Shown: piece by piece, positions 9,045-17,799 of the stretch | Position numbering within the stretch: the stretch's first letter is position 1 | Layout of the letters: each line of letters opens with the position of its first letter | NCBI RefSeq assembly: GCF_002368335.1 | Contig: NZ_AP018288.1 | Coordinates: forward strand, 6,838,494-6,902,493 | Direction: 5' to 3' | Source: Nostoc sp. NIES-4103 | GTDB taxonomy: Bacteria > Cyanobacteriota > Cyanobacteriia > Cyanobacteriales > Nostocaceae | DNA length: 64,000 bases | The notes under the pieces: generated by a model | Told to the model about the DNA's origin: nothing | What the model saw: the letters and a program-made list of their open reading frames with translations, nothing else | The model's database searches: none | Position numbers and translations under genes: made by a program

Positions 9045-10700
9045 ATGCAAAATTATTGGTTTGCAAATTTTCATATAATGGGTTGTTTGAGTGTTTTGAG
9101 CTTCGTCATCCTCAATCATGCAACTCCTGCCTTAGCAAAGACTGTTGAGTCTTTAACTTTTGAGGAAAAACTTTCTTTTGTTACTCCAACTTCAATTACC
9201 CAGCTAATTCCTGAAAGTATTCCCCAAGAATCAGGCGCAACGCTACAAGGACAAGTGACTTCAGTAAATCAACTAGATGATGTTCAACCTACACATTGGG
9301 CATTTCAGGTGCTTCAATCTTTGATCGCTCGATATGACATTCTTACAAGCTATCCAGACCTAACTTTTCGGAGCGATCAAGCAATGACTCGCTACGAATT
9401 TGCACTAGCATTGAACATAACACTTAAACAAATCAGCGAACAAATTGCTCAAGGAACTGGTTCCCGAATATCTCGTGATGATTTAGAGACATTACAACGA
9501 CTTCAAGAAGAGTTTTCTGGTGAACTCAGCACATTACAAGAACGTGTAGATGGATTGGCAGCCCGAACTGCTGAGTTGGAAGCAAGTCAGTTCTCGACAA
9601 CCACCACATTGTCAGGAATAGTTGTGTTTGGAGTCACTGGCGGAAGCTATAGTGGCGATCGCATTGTTGATGTCACAGCTAGAGAAATTGCGACAAAAGA
9701 TCCAAACCCTACATTCCTTTACCGAGCTACCCTAGACTTCACTACAAGTTTTAATGGAACAGATGCACTAGAACTCTGGCTGGAAATTGGCAGCAATGGG
9801 GCAGACGACAATGTAGCAGGATTGTTAGAACCGAGTCTTGGCAGCGTTTTAGACTATTCAGCCAAACCGCCCGTTGAAGAGTTTGGCGTGTCCCGTCTGA
9901 ATTATACCTTTTCTCCATCTGAGGGTTTGACGCTTTCCCTCGGCCCAGTCATCAGTCTGACTGACTATGTAGACATCAACCGTTATGCAAATGTCAGTTT
10001 TCTAGACTTCTCTACGCAAGCATTGGTAAACAACTATATTCTTTTTCCAGTTCAAGGGCTAGGAGCGGGTGCTGCTATCAGGTGGAATCCGAATGAAGGC
10101 GCATTTACGGCACGAGCTGCTTATGTGGCGGCATCTGCCAGTCGATCGAAAATAGAGAGTTCATCTCCAGTTCCTGGTATTTTCCCACTGGGATACATTC
10201 TTTATCCCAACGGACGAGGAGAAGGAGGGCTGTTTGGCGATCCTTATCAAGGAATCATTGAGTTAGAATACGCTCCTTCTAGAATGTTTGCGCTACGCTT
10301 GCAATATACGAGCGGTAGTATTTTAGGAGGGAACTTTGATGTCTTTGGAGCCAACTTGGAATTGACGCTTTCAGACCGTTTTGCTGTTTTTGGACGCTAC
10401 GGTTACGGTAGCTACGCTGATACTGCCTTTGGTGATTTAAAGCCTAGCTATTGGATGGCAGGTGTAGCTTTTCTGGATCTATTCATTGAAAATGCTCTGG
10501 CCGGCATAGCTGTAGGTCAGCCGTTTATCGCAAGTGAAATAGGAGATTTGACGCAAACGAATTTCGAGGCTTTCTACAATTTTCCAGTTAATGACAATAT
10601 CCGTGTCACACCTGTATTTCAAGTGATTACAAATCCAGCTAATCAAAGCGTCAATGGCACAATCCTTACAGGTACACTCCGCACCGTCTTCTCGTTCTAA
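9045..10700 (+). CDS. SLH-domain outer-membrane porin (cyanobacterial iron-uptake/OprB type)
   Basis: 551 residues with an N-terminal signal peptide (hydrophobic core around residues 12-28, cleavage after ATPALA), an SLH domain (about residues 75-130: LDDVQPTHWAFQVLQSLI, then TRYEFALALN) that anchors to peptidoglycan-linked polymer, a short coiled coil (about 145-185) and a long beta-barrel region ending in a C-terminal Phe (TVFSF), as expected for outer-membrane proteins. This layout is that of the major cyanobacterial SLH-porins. Being last in the AraC-MFS-MFS unit, it may supply the outer-membrane path for the same substrate. An IS630-type end begins just three bases after the stop codon. 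Confidence 0.9.
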   Translation: MQNYWFANFHIMGCLSVLSFVILNHATPALAKTVESLTFEEKLSFVTPTSITQLIPESIPQESGATLQGQVTSVNQLDDVQPTHWAFQVLQSLIARYDILTSYPDLTFRSDQAMTRYEFALALNITLKQISEQIAQGTGSRISRDDLETLQRLQEEFSGELSTLQERVDGLAARTAELEASQFSTTTTLSGIVVFGVTGGSYSGDRIVDVTAREIATKDPNPTFLYRATLDFTTSFNGTDALELWLEIGSNGADDNVAGLLEPSLGSVLDYSAKPPVEEFGVSRLNYTFSPSEGLTLSLGPVISLTDYVDINRYANVSFLDFSTQALVNNYILFPVQGLGAGAAIRWNPNEGAFTARAAYVAASASRSKIESSSPVPGIFPLGYILYPNGRGEGGLFGDPYQGIIELEYAPSRMFALRLQYTSGSILGGNFDVFGANLELTLSDRFAVFGRYGYGSYADTAFGDLKPSYWMAGVAFLDLFIENALAGIAVGQPFIASEIGDLTQTNFEAFYNFPVNDNIRVTPVFQVITNPANQSVNGTILTGTLRTVFSF

Positions 10701-10703
10701 CAA

Positions 10704-10728
10704 ATGCCGAATTTTAGAGAATTGGTAT
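10704..10728 (-). repeat. Free-standing IS630-type terminal inverted repeat
   Basis: Read on the minus strand from 10728 this begins ATACCAATTCTCTAAAAT and agrees with the left terminus of the IS630 remnant (3562-3586) at 24 of 25 positions. It is in inverted orientation relative to that terminus, so the two ends face outward around 7.2 kb. It directly abuts the porin stop codon. Confidence 0.7.
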
Positions 10729-10782
10729 TGGAAATATTAAATCATCATCATCCTTCACTGACCCCGCTTAAACAGGGGACTA

Positions 10783-10889
10783 GGGCATGGGGCATGGGGC
10801 ATGGGGCATGGGGCATTGGGCATAAAGCATAGGTTTAGTTATTTTCTCCCTGATCTCCCTCATCTCCCCCATTTCCCTCATCCCCCCAT
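10783..10889. repeat. STRR cluster (GGGGCAT heptamers, then CTCCCTCAT units)
   Basis: Five or so GGGGCAT units at 10783-10823 are followed by CTCCC-rich units (10845-10889) running up to the stop of the dehydrogenase gene. The array lies between convergent genes. Confidence 0.75.
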
Positions 10890-10891
10890 CC

Positions 10892-12370
10892 TCAAAATTG
10901 CCGCGACCAATCACTTGGCCAGCGTTCAACTACAACTTTAGTTTGAGTAAAAAACTCTACTGCGTGGTTACTTTGTCCGTGCAAGTCGCCAAAAAAGCTT
11001 TCTTTCCAACCGCTAAATGGAAAAAATGCCATCGGTGCAGCAACGCCAATGTTAATACCGATATTACCTGCTTCGGCTTCGTAGCGAAATTTTCGAGCTG
11101 CTGCACCGCTACTAGTGAACAAACAAGCCATATTGCCATATTGACCGCTATTTACTAAAGCGATCGCATCATCAATACTATCTAAATGTATTAAACTCAA
11201 CACTGGCCCAAAAATTTCTGTGCGGGCAATTTCTCCTGCTGGATCAATATTTTGCAAAATCGTAGGACGAATAAAATTACCGTTTTCATAACTAGTAATA
11301 TTCGCAAACCGCCCATCTACTAACAGGTTTGCGCCTTCATCTGTCCCTTTCTGAATTAATCCCTCAATTCGGGTTTTACTTTCAGCGGTAATTACTGGGC
11401 CCATTTCTACATCTTGGTCTAAACCATTACCCACTACCCGTTTTTTGGCAGTTTCCGCGATCGCTTCTGTAAATGTATGACGTGCTGCACCCACAGTAAT
11501 GGCTATTGAGGCGGCTAAACAACGCTGTCCCGCACAACCAAAAGCACTATCAGCAGCAATGCGGGTAGTCATCTCTATGTCTGCATCTGGCAAGACTATA
11601 ATCGGATTTTTCGCGCCCCCTTGACATTGTACTCGTTTACCATTTGCCGCACCCCGACTATATATATATTTAGCTACCGGGGTGGAACCGACAAAACTAA
11701 TGGCGCGAATTTGGGGATGATCTAAAATGGCATCTACAGCCGCTTTTGCACCATTGACTAAGTTGACAACGCCTTTGGGTAAACCTGTTTTTTCCAGCAA
11801 CTCAAAGATTTTTTGCATCGTCAACGGCACTTTTTCCGAAGGCTTGACAATGTAAGTATTACCGCAAGCGATCGCATATGGTAAAAACCAAAAGGGAATC
11901 ATCCCCGGAAAATTGAAAGGACAAATCACCGCCGCCACTCCCAAAGGTTGACGAATCATCATTTCATCAATTCCCCTGGCGATATCTTCTAAGTTAGTTC
12001 CCTGCATCATCATGGGAATACCACAGGCGACTTCCACATTTTCAATAGCACGACGCATTTCGCCTTTTGACTCAGCCAAGGTTTTACCACATTCGATGGT
12101 GATGGTGCGGGCTAAATCTTCAAAATGTTCCTCTAGCAAATTCTTGAGTTTAAATAAATATTGCGATCGCTCCGTGGGTGGAGTCCGCCGCCATGTAACA
12201 AAAGCTGCTGCTGCTGCCTCTGCCGCTTGATTGACCTCAGATGCAGGCGATAAAGGAACTTTAGCTAATAATTCTGTTGTGGCTGGGTTGATAACTTCTA
12301 AGTATTCTGTAGCCTGTGATGCACACCACTGACCATTAATATAGTTGGGTAAGATAGGAACTGTATTCAT
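10892..12370 (-). CDS. mmsA: CoA-acylating methylmalonate-semialdehyde dehydrogenase
   Basis: 492 residues, full family length. It oxidises methylmalonate or malonate semialdehyde with NAD+ and CoA to propionyl-CoA or acetyl-CoA in valine, inositol or beta-alanine breakdown. The catalytic cysteine is in FGCAGQRCLAAS (C284), the NAD-binding loop is FVGSTPVAKY, and the classical ALDH general-base Glu motif (ELGGK) is replaced by QGGAKN, which is a hallmark of CoA-dependent MMSDH enzymes. PFNFPGMIPFW and the KPSEKVPL motifs are also typical. It stands alone here, without other catabolic genes. Confidence 0.9.
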   Translation of the reverse strand: MNTVPILPNYINGQWCASQATEYLEVINPATTELLAKVPLSPASEVNQAAEAAAAAFVTWRRTPPTERSQYLFKLKNLLEEHFEDLARTITIECGKTLAESKGEMRRAIENVEVACGIPMMMQGTNLEDIARGIDEMMIRQPLGVAAVICPFNFPGMIPFWFLPYAIACGNTYIVKPSEKVPLTMQKIFELLEKTGLPKGVVNLVNGAKAAVDAILDHPQIRAISFVGSTPVAKYIYSRGAANGKRVQCQGGAKNPIIVLPDADIEMTTRIAADSAFGCAGQRCLAASIAITVGAARHTFTEAIAETAKKRVVGNGLDQDVEMGPVITAESKTRIEGLIQKGTDEGANLLVDGRFANITSYENGNFIRPTILQNIDPAGEIARTEIFGPVLSLIHLDSIDDAIALVNSGQYGNMACLFTSSGAAARKFRYEAEAGNIGINIGVAAPMAFFPFSGWKESFFGDLHGQSNHAVEFFTQTKVVVERWPSDWSRQF

Positions 12371-12486
12371 AAAGGCGGCGTTGGATTTGCAGAATATAGA
12401 TGCATCTATATTGATACAGCGACAAACACATAGCCGTCTCTAAAGAAATGTAAACAGATAAATGAAAAGCAAAATATGAATCGCCT

Positions 12487-12515
12487 GTAGAGACGTTCCG
12501 TCGGAACGTCTCTAC
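12487..12515. repeat. Hairpin GTAGAGACG...CGTCTCTAC, family copy A
   Basis: A 13-bp perfect stem: GTAGAGACGTTCC (12487-12499), loop GTC, complement at 12503-12515. It shares its outer stem with copies at 24573-24598 and 40822-40852, whose inner stems differ but still pair. It lies upstream of the dehydrogenase in a 980-bp gene-free stretch. Confidence 0.7.
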
Positions 12516-13006
12516 TAAATTAGGTATTTCGTGAACTGGTATAAGTCAGTTGCAACCGACTCAAATACTTTCCCAGTCAGATTTATCTGACTTTAGCTCA
12601 AAGCCTGCGAAATTTATTTCTTTGCGGGATGAAAACTTGCTGCAACCTATGACAAAAATAATTAATTTTTTGACATATGTATGTAGGTACTGAAAAAACA
12701 ATTCTCTTAATCTATAAATTCAAAGCTTCTACAACTAAGTACTACAGTAATAATTCTGATGAATATCTATACATTTAATATTAAAATCTTAGTTGCTAGA
12801 TAATAACAATATAACAGCCCTAATGCTTATGCGTAATTGCTATCAAACAATACTCTTTGATAAAAAGTGTATTTAGCTACTTTAAATGTATTTAAAATTA
12901 TTACCTAATACGATATTTATAACAGTGAAAAAACTGAAAATATCAGTTTGACAAGATTAAGCATAATATCGTAAGCTACATAACTTAAGATAGCAATTTT
13001 ATCAAA

Positions 13007-13187
13007 CAGAATTCAGGAGTCAGGAGTCAGAATTCAGCTTGGGTATTCTGTACGAGTGGCGGATGAAAAGGGCGCGTTTTTGCACCCCCACTAAATCTTC
13101 GCTCTTGCGTGGTCTTCAATTAGTGGTGGGTCTGAATCCCTCACGAAGAGCGTTCTGACTCCTGAATTCAGTTGGGTCTGAATTCTT
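13007..13187. repeat. Inverted-repeat element with GAATTCAGGAGTCAG-type ends
   Basis: The left end (13007-13037) holds CAGAATTCAGGAGTC units; the right end (13154-13187) holds their complements. Inside are further pairings: CCCCACTAA with TTAGTGGTGGG, and CGCTCTT with AAGAGCG. The rest of 12371-13350 is AT-rich, with no open frame of note and no tRNA-like fold that I can see. Confidence 0.55.
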
Positions 13188-13350
13188 CTTCAAAAAGCAC
13201 AAGGGTGCATAAACAAGAAATCAAGTCAAAAACAATACACTGTTTTAGAGTATTAAATTTAAACTATTAGTAGGGATTTAAAAGTAATTATAACTAACAA
13301 GCATCAATTAATTTACATTAACTTTATATTTGCATCTGAAGGAAAAAATA

Positions 13351-14046
13351 ATGAGTCAACGGTCACACAGAGTAGCATTTTCTGGAGCCTCATTGTTGAT
13401 ATTAGGAATAGGAATTGTCAGTTTAAGCACTTTGTTGAGCGAACCAAAAATTGTCAAAGCAGAAGTACAGCCCCACAAAGTAACAAGAAACAATAGTTGG
13501 CTAACAGCTTCTTTTCCTGTAGAAAACTTTCAAGCTTACACATCTGCATTTGGTTACAGACGTTCAGCTACTGGTGGTACCAATGGGGAATTTCACGGCG
13601 GCTTAGATATGGCTGCACCACAAGGTAGTTATATTCGCAATTGGTGGGCAGGTACAGTGATTAAAGTAGGCGATCGCAATGCCTGCGGAACCCATATAGT
13701 AATTAGATCAGGACAATGGGAACACACTTATTGCCACATGGAAGGACACGTGGAAACGGCACAAGGTCATCGTTATCTCATTGACCGTGCCGGCGGAATC
13801 CAAATTTGGGAAGGTCAGCAAATACCAACAGGAGCCAGAATAGGTAGAGTAGGGATGACCGGACGTACTACCGGGCCACACCTCCATTGGGGGCTGAAAT
13901 ATGCCAATAACTATGTAGATCCTGCACTAGTTCTTCGAGAAATGTTTTCTCAGCAGCAAATTGCTAGAAACAACTCAACAGTTAATTATCAACAGTCACA
14001 AGTCATCATTCAAGAGTCAAAATCCACTAGTGATTCTGGTTATTAA
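13351..14046 (+). CDS. Secreted M23 family peptidase (LytM-type)
   Basis: 231 residues from the ATG at 13351, preceded by AAGGAA; an upstream in-frame start at 13330 adds seven residues without SD support. An N-terminal hydrophobic segment (VAFSGASLLILGIGIVSLSTLL) should export it. The peptidase domain shows the zinc ligands in GEFHGGLDMAAPQG (H...D) and GPHLHWGLK (HxH), both intact, so it is probably an active endopeptidase cutting peptidoglycan cross-bridges in the periplasm. The C-terminal 35 residues are a polar Gln/Ser-rich tail. Encoded alone after a 980-bp AT-rich gap. Confidence 0.88.
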   Translation: MSQRSHRVAFSGASLLILGIGIVSLSTLLSEPKIVKAEVQPHKVTRNNSWLTASFPVENFQAYTSAFGYRRSATGGTNGEFHGGLDMAAPQGSYIRNWWAGTVIKVGDRNACGTHIVIRSGQWEHTYCHMEGHVETAQGHRYLIDRAGGIQIWEGQQIPTGARIGRVGMTGRTTGPHLHWGLKYANNYVDPALVLREMFSQQQIARNNSTVNYQQSQVIIQESKSTSDSGY

Positions 14047-14094
14047 TCATAGGAAACTTCCAGAAATCAAAACAATTGCCTGAAATTGATAACT

Positions 14095-14284
14095 CAATAC
14101 AGTTCAGTTAAGCATTTCTTCATTCTCTCTGTGTTCTCTGCGTTTGGAGTCGACCTCCCTCTCCATTTAGGCGAGGGAGGAGAAAGGAAAAAATCACGGT
14201 TTTACTCCCCTCTCAAGGTAGGAGAGGGGTCGGGGGAGAGGTCAAAACAGCGCTTGTCGAACTCACGTTAACTGAACCGTATTG
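14095..14284. mobile_element. MITE-like element with CAATACRGTTCAGTTAA ends
   Basis: 190 bp with 17-bp terminal inverted repeats: CAATACAGTTCAGTTAA at 14095-14111, and its complement with one mismatch at 14268-14284. Internal palindromic arms rich in CTCTCC/GGAGAG (14153-14242) form a second inverted repeat. No coding capacity for a transposase. It occupies most of the gap between the M23 peptidase and ftsH stops. Confidence 0.65.
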
Positions 14285-14412
14285 GTTGATAACTGATGAC
14301 TCATAACTGATAGATGTTGATGAGCAACAGACAATTAAATTCGATAAATCTTATTTGTCAGTCTTTCAAAGAGTTACCATTTACCAGCCATCAGTCATCA
14401 GTTATCACTAAT

Positions 14413-16419
14413 TTAATAAGACACAGGCACTATTTCCTCTTCTACATGCGTATCTTTCACCTGAGTATGTTCTGTTACAATTTTGCGGAATAAATCACCA
14501 TCAATTGTCTCTTCGTCTGCTAACAAATCCACCAAGCGCTCTAAGGCGATGCGGTTTTCTTGCAACAGTTCTTTTGCCTTGATGTAGCAATTGTTAATAA
14601 TTTCGCGTACTTGCGAATCTATCTTGGCGGCAATTTCCTCAGAGTATTCTGATTTACTCATCCAGTCACGCCCTAAAAATACCTCTCCACTTTGATTTTC
14701 AAGGGATAGCGGCCCTAATTCAGACATCCCGAATCGTGTCACCATCTGCCGTGCCATTCCTGTTACCTGTTGCAAGTCATTACCTGCACCTGTGGTTACT
14801 TCCGGCTTGCCAAAAACAATTTCCTCAGCAGCACGACCCCCCAAAGTGGCAGTAATTCGTGCTTTGAGTTGGGAACGAGAAATTAATCCTTGTTCTTCGT
14901 TGGGAGTAAACCAAGTTAGTCCTAGGGCTTGTCCCCGTGGGATAAGTGTGACTTTCTGTACAGGGTCATGGTCTTTGAGCAAAGTGCCTATTAAGGCGTG
15001 TCCCACTTCATGGTAGGCAATTAAGCGCTTGCTCTTGCTGTCTACCAAGGCAGTACCTTCCATCCCCGCTACCACTCGATCCACGGCATCATCAATTTCT
15101 AGAATGGTGATAGCTTCTTTGCGTCTTCTAGCGGTGAGAATGGCAGCTTCGTTGAGTAAGTTAGCTAAATCTGCACCAGTGAATCCAGGAGTGCGGCGAG
15201 CGATCGCATCTAATGATACGCTAGGGTCAATTTTCTTATTCCGCGCATGGACTTTGAGAATTTCCAATCGTCCTTTGAGATCCGGTGCATCCACAATCAC
15301 TTGTCTATCAAAGCGTCCTGGACGCAACAAAGCTGCATCAAGGACATCTGGGCGGTTGGTAGCAGCAATAATAATAATGCCTGTGTTCCCTTCAAAACCG
15401 TCCATTTCCGTAAGCAGTTGGTTGAGGGTTTGCTCTCTTTCGTCGTTACCGCCACCGATACCAGCACCCCGTTGTCTGCCAACCGCGTCGATTTCATCAA
15501 TAAATATCAGGCAAGGGGCATTATCTTTGGCTTTTTTAAACAAATCACGGACGCGGGATGCACCCACACCCACGAACATTTCTACAAATTCTGAACCGGA
15601 AATACTAAAGAATGGTACGCCGGCTTCCCCTGCGATCGCTTTTGCTAATAGAGTTTTACCAGTCCCAGGTGGGCCAATTAGCAATACTCCTTTAGGAATA
15701 CGTGCGCCTACAGCAGTAAATCTTTCTGGTTGTTTGAGGAAAGTAACGACTTCTTGCAGTTCTTCTTTTGCTTCTTCAATACCTGCTACATCGTCAAATT
15801 TCACACCTGTTTTTGCTTCCATTTGAAAGCGAGCTCTAGATTTGCCAAAGTTCATCGCTTGGTTAGAAGCATTGGTAGAGCGTCGGAGTAACAATAGCAT
15901 TAAAGCTACCAATGGCAAAATCCACATCAGGTTGATTAGAAGCCCAACAGCAGCTCTACTATTAGCAGAGGAAATCTCACCAAAATCAACATTTTTGGCT
16001 TTGAGTTTGTTAATCAATTCTGTGTTTTGATTTAAAAGTCTTACTTGTAGCGGTGGCGTATCTGGCTTTTGTCCTTTAAGATATACCTTCGCTATCTGTT
16101 CGGTTTCGTCTAACTCTACTCTTTTTACTTCCCCATTTTCAGTTTTTTGGATCAGCTCACCATAACTTAAGGAGTTGCGCTCTGTTTTTTGCTGCGCTAA
16201 GACAGGAGTACCTCCAAAAACACCAGGTAATACCATCAAGCTGGCTGCTAGTACACCAGTCCAAGCCATGCGCTTTGCTGTAGCACCATATTGTAAAACC
16301 TTTCTGGTGCGAGCTTCGCCCTTACCATTCCCATTATTTAGTTGTTCTTGAGGGTAAGAGTGGCAACTTGTCCCTGGATTTTGCTGTTTTATCAATGCTT
16401 GTTTTCCCAAATTTTTCAT
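14413..16419 (-). CDS. ftsH: ATP-dependent zinc metalloprotease FtsH
   Basis: 668 residues. It degrades membrane and some soluble proteins; in cyanobacteria FtsH hexamers in the thylakoid turn over damaged photosystem proteins. Seen: an N-terminal membrane helix (about 52-68), a lumenal/periplasmic domain, a second helix (about 158-178), Walker A GPPGTGKT (249-256), Walker B LIFIDEID, the second region of homology ending RPGRFDRQV, and the zinc motif HEVGH (470-474). The first 50 residues are a polar Gln/Asn-rich extension longer than usual; an internal Met at 51, directly before the first helix, is an alternative start. Stand-alone gene. Confidence 0.96.
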   Translation of the reverse strand: MKNLGKQALIKQQNPGTSCHSYPQEQLNNGNGKGEARTRKVLQYGATAKRMAWTGVLAASLMVLPGVFGGTPVLAQQKTERNSLSYGELIQKTENGEVKRVELDETEQIAKVYLKGQKPDTPPLQVRLLNQNTELINKLKAKNVDFGEISSANSRAAVGLLINLMWILPLVALMLLLLRRSTNASNQAMNFGKSRARFQMEAKTGVKFDDVAGIEEAKEELQEVVTFLKQPERFTAVGARIPKGVLLIGPPGTGKTLLAKAIAGEAGVPFFSISGSEFVEMFVGVGASRVRDLFKKAKDNAPCLIFIDEIDAVGRQRGAGIGGGNDEREQTLNQLLTEMDGFEGNTGIIIIAATNRPDVLDAALLRPGRFDRQVIVDAPDLKGRLEILKVHARNKKIDPSVSLDAIARRTPGFTGADLANLLNEAAILTARRRKEAITILEIDDAVDRVVAGMEGTALVDSKSKRLIAYHEVGHALIGTLLKDHDPVQKVTLIPRGQALGLTWFTPNEEQGLISRSQLKARITATLGGRAAEEIVFGKPEVTTGAGNDLQQVTGMARQMVTRFGMSELGPLSLENQSGEVFLGRDWMSKSEYSEEIAAKIDSQVREIINNCYIKAKELLQENRIALERLVDLLADEETIDGDLFRKIVTEHTQVKDTHVEEEIVPVSY

Positions 16420-16802
16420 AATAATTACCCTTTGTCTGTTGGCATCAACTGAGCGCTGGTTTTATGCCTATTCTTCTAGCAAAAATCCCAATAACTGGAA
16501 ATCACTGTTTTCTAATCTAGTCTAACTTCTACACAAAATGATCCCCCAGTCGTTTTTGCCATCCTGATCAAGGAATGCATAACTGAATCTGTGTTCAAAC
16601 TGCACATTCTTTGATTAAGACTGTTCAGTAGTCAGTAGTCAGTAGTGAATAAAAAATAACAAATGACAACTCACACCTGACTTGGATTGTCATTTGACTC
16701 TCAGAAGATAAATCGCTATGATAAACATAGTCATAATGACTTCGACTTTTAAAAACTCAAGTATAGCAGCTAATAATCTAGTTGATAGGTGAATTGTGAA
16801 TT

Positions 16803-17348
16803 ATGGTAAAAATTATCGGCATTGGTGGTAGTTTAAGAACCAACTCCTATACCCAGCTGGCATTGCAAGTAGCAGCACAACGGGTAGAAGCTTTAGGAGC
16901 AGAAGTAGAAATCTTAGATTTACGACAGTTGCAGTTACCATTTTGTGATGGTGGAAAAGAGTATCCAGAATACCCAGATGTTCAGCGTTTACGCGATACA
17001 GTTCGCAACGCCGATGGTTTAATTTTGGCAACACCCGAATATCATGGTAGCGTCAGTGGTGTTATCAAAAATGCCCTTGATTTGATGAGTTTTGACGAAC
17101 TGTCCGATAAAGTCACTGGACTAATTAGCGTGTTGGGAGGGCAATCTAATAGTAATGCTCTCAATGACCTCCGGCTGATTATGCGGTGGGTTCATGGTTG
17201 GGTAATTCCCGAACAAATTGCTATTGGTCAAGCTTGGGGTGCTTTTAGCCCTGAAGGCAAATTGCTAGATGAGAAACTCTCCCAAAGGTTTGATGGTTTT
17301 GCTCAAAGTTTAGTTGACAACACGCGCAAACTACGAGGGGTTAATTAA
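16803..17348 (+). CDS. NADPH-dependent FMN reductase family protein
   Basis: 181 residues of flavodoxin-like fold. The FMN phosphate-binding loop GSLRTNSYTQLAL follows the first strand, and ILATPEYHGSVSGVIKNALD is the conserved second motif of the NADPH-dependent FMN reductase family, including chromate and azo reductases. Cytoplasmic; it probably reduces flavin or quinones. The stop codon overlaps the left inverted repeat of the element at 17341-17732, so the end of the gene may have been touched by insertion. Confidence 0.88.
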   Translation: MVKIIGIGGSLRTNSYTQLALQVAAQRVEALGAEVEILDLRQLQLPFCDGGKEYPEYPDVQRLRDTVRNADGLILATPEYHGSVSGVIKNALDLMSFDELSDKVTGLISVLGGQSNSNALNDLRLIMRWVHGWVIPEQIAIGQAWGAFSPEGKLLDEKLSQRFDGFAQSLVDNTRKLRGVN

Positions 17349-17732
17349 CCTCAGTTCGGGTTAAGAAGATTTTATCGAACCACCCTCCGGGTGACGCTCC
17401 TTCGTCGCTACCGCTGACGCTCGAAGACTCGCGCTTCGCTGCGCTAACGCTAACGCCAGTTCCCCATCTGGCAACAAGCCCTTCGGGTTCGGCAGTCCCC
17501 CAGACGCTCGTTCGCCTTTGGCGTCTCCCCTTGGGAGAAGACTCGCGCTTCGCTGCGCTAACGCCGGGAACCGCTCCTGTCGGGGGCTGCCTCACCAAGA
17601 CGGGGACTGGACTCACAGAGGCACAGAGATCACAGAGTTATGAGAGTTTGAGAGATATTTTGCGTCAGTTTTAGGAGTTTCAGCCAACGATAGAATCATG
17701 GTTTGGGCTTATCCCGAACTCAGGTTAATTAG
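17341..17732. mobile_element. MITE-like element, 24-bp terminal inverted repeats, GC-rich core
   Basis: The ends at 17341-17364 (TTAATTAACCTCAGTTCGGG...) and 17709-17732 are inverted copies agreeing at about 21-22 of 24 positions. The core is unusually GC-rich and contains a 28-bp direct repeat (17423-17450 and 17537-17564, beginning GAAGACTCGCGC). An ORF on the minus strand of the core is low-complexity and not a gene. It could be a decayed IS or a passenger-loaded MITE. Confidence 0.65.
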
Positions 17733-17799
17733 GGAGTAGGGAGTAGGGACAGTTTTATTTCTATTAACCCTACTGCCCACTCACTACTCACCACTCCCC

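Noticed and set aside
14086..14271. 61-codon ORF after the M23 gene
   Set aside because: Lies wholly within the MITE at 14095-14284 and has no recognisable protein features.
15029..15826. 265-codon ORF opposite ftsH
   Set aside because: Antisense shadow of the strongly conserved ftsH coding sequence; Ser/Ala-rich composition typical of such shadows.
17341..17616. 91-codon ORF inside the GC-rich element
   Set aside because: Translates the internal direct repeat (AKRESS twice) and Gly/Pro/Arg-rich low complexity; explained by the element, not by a gene.
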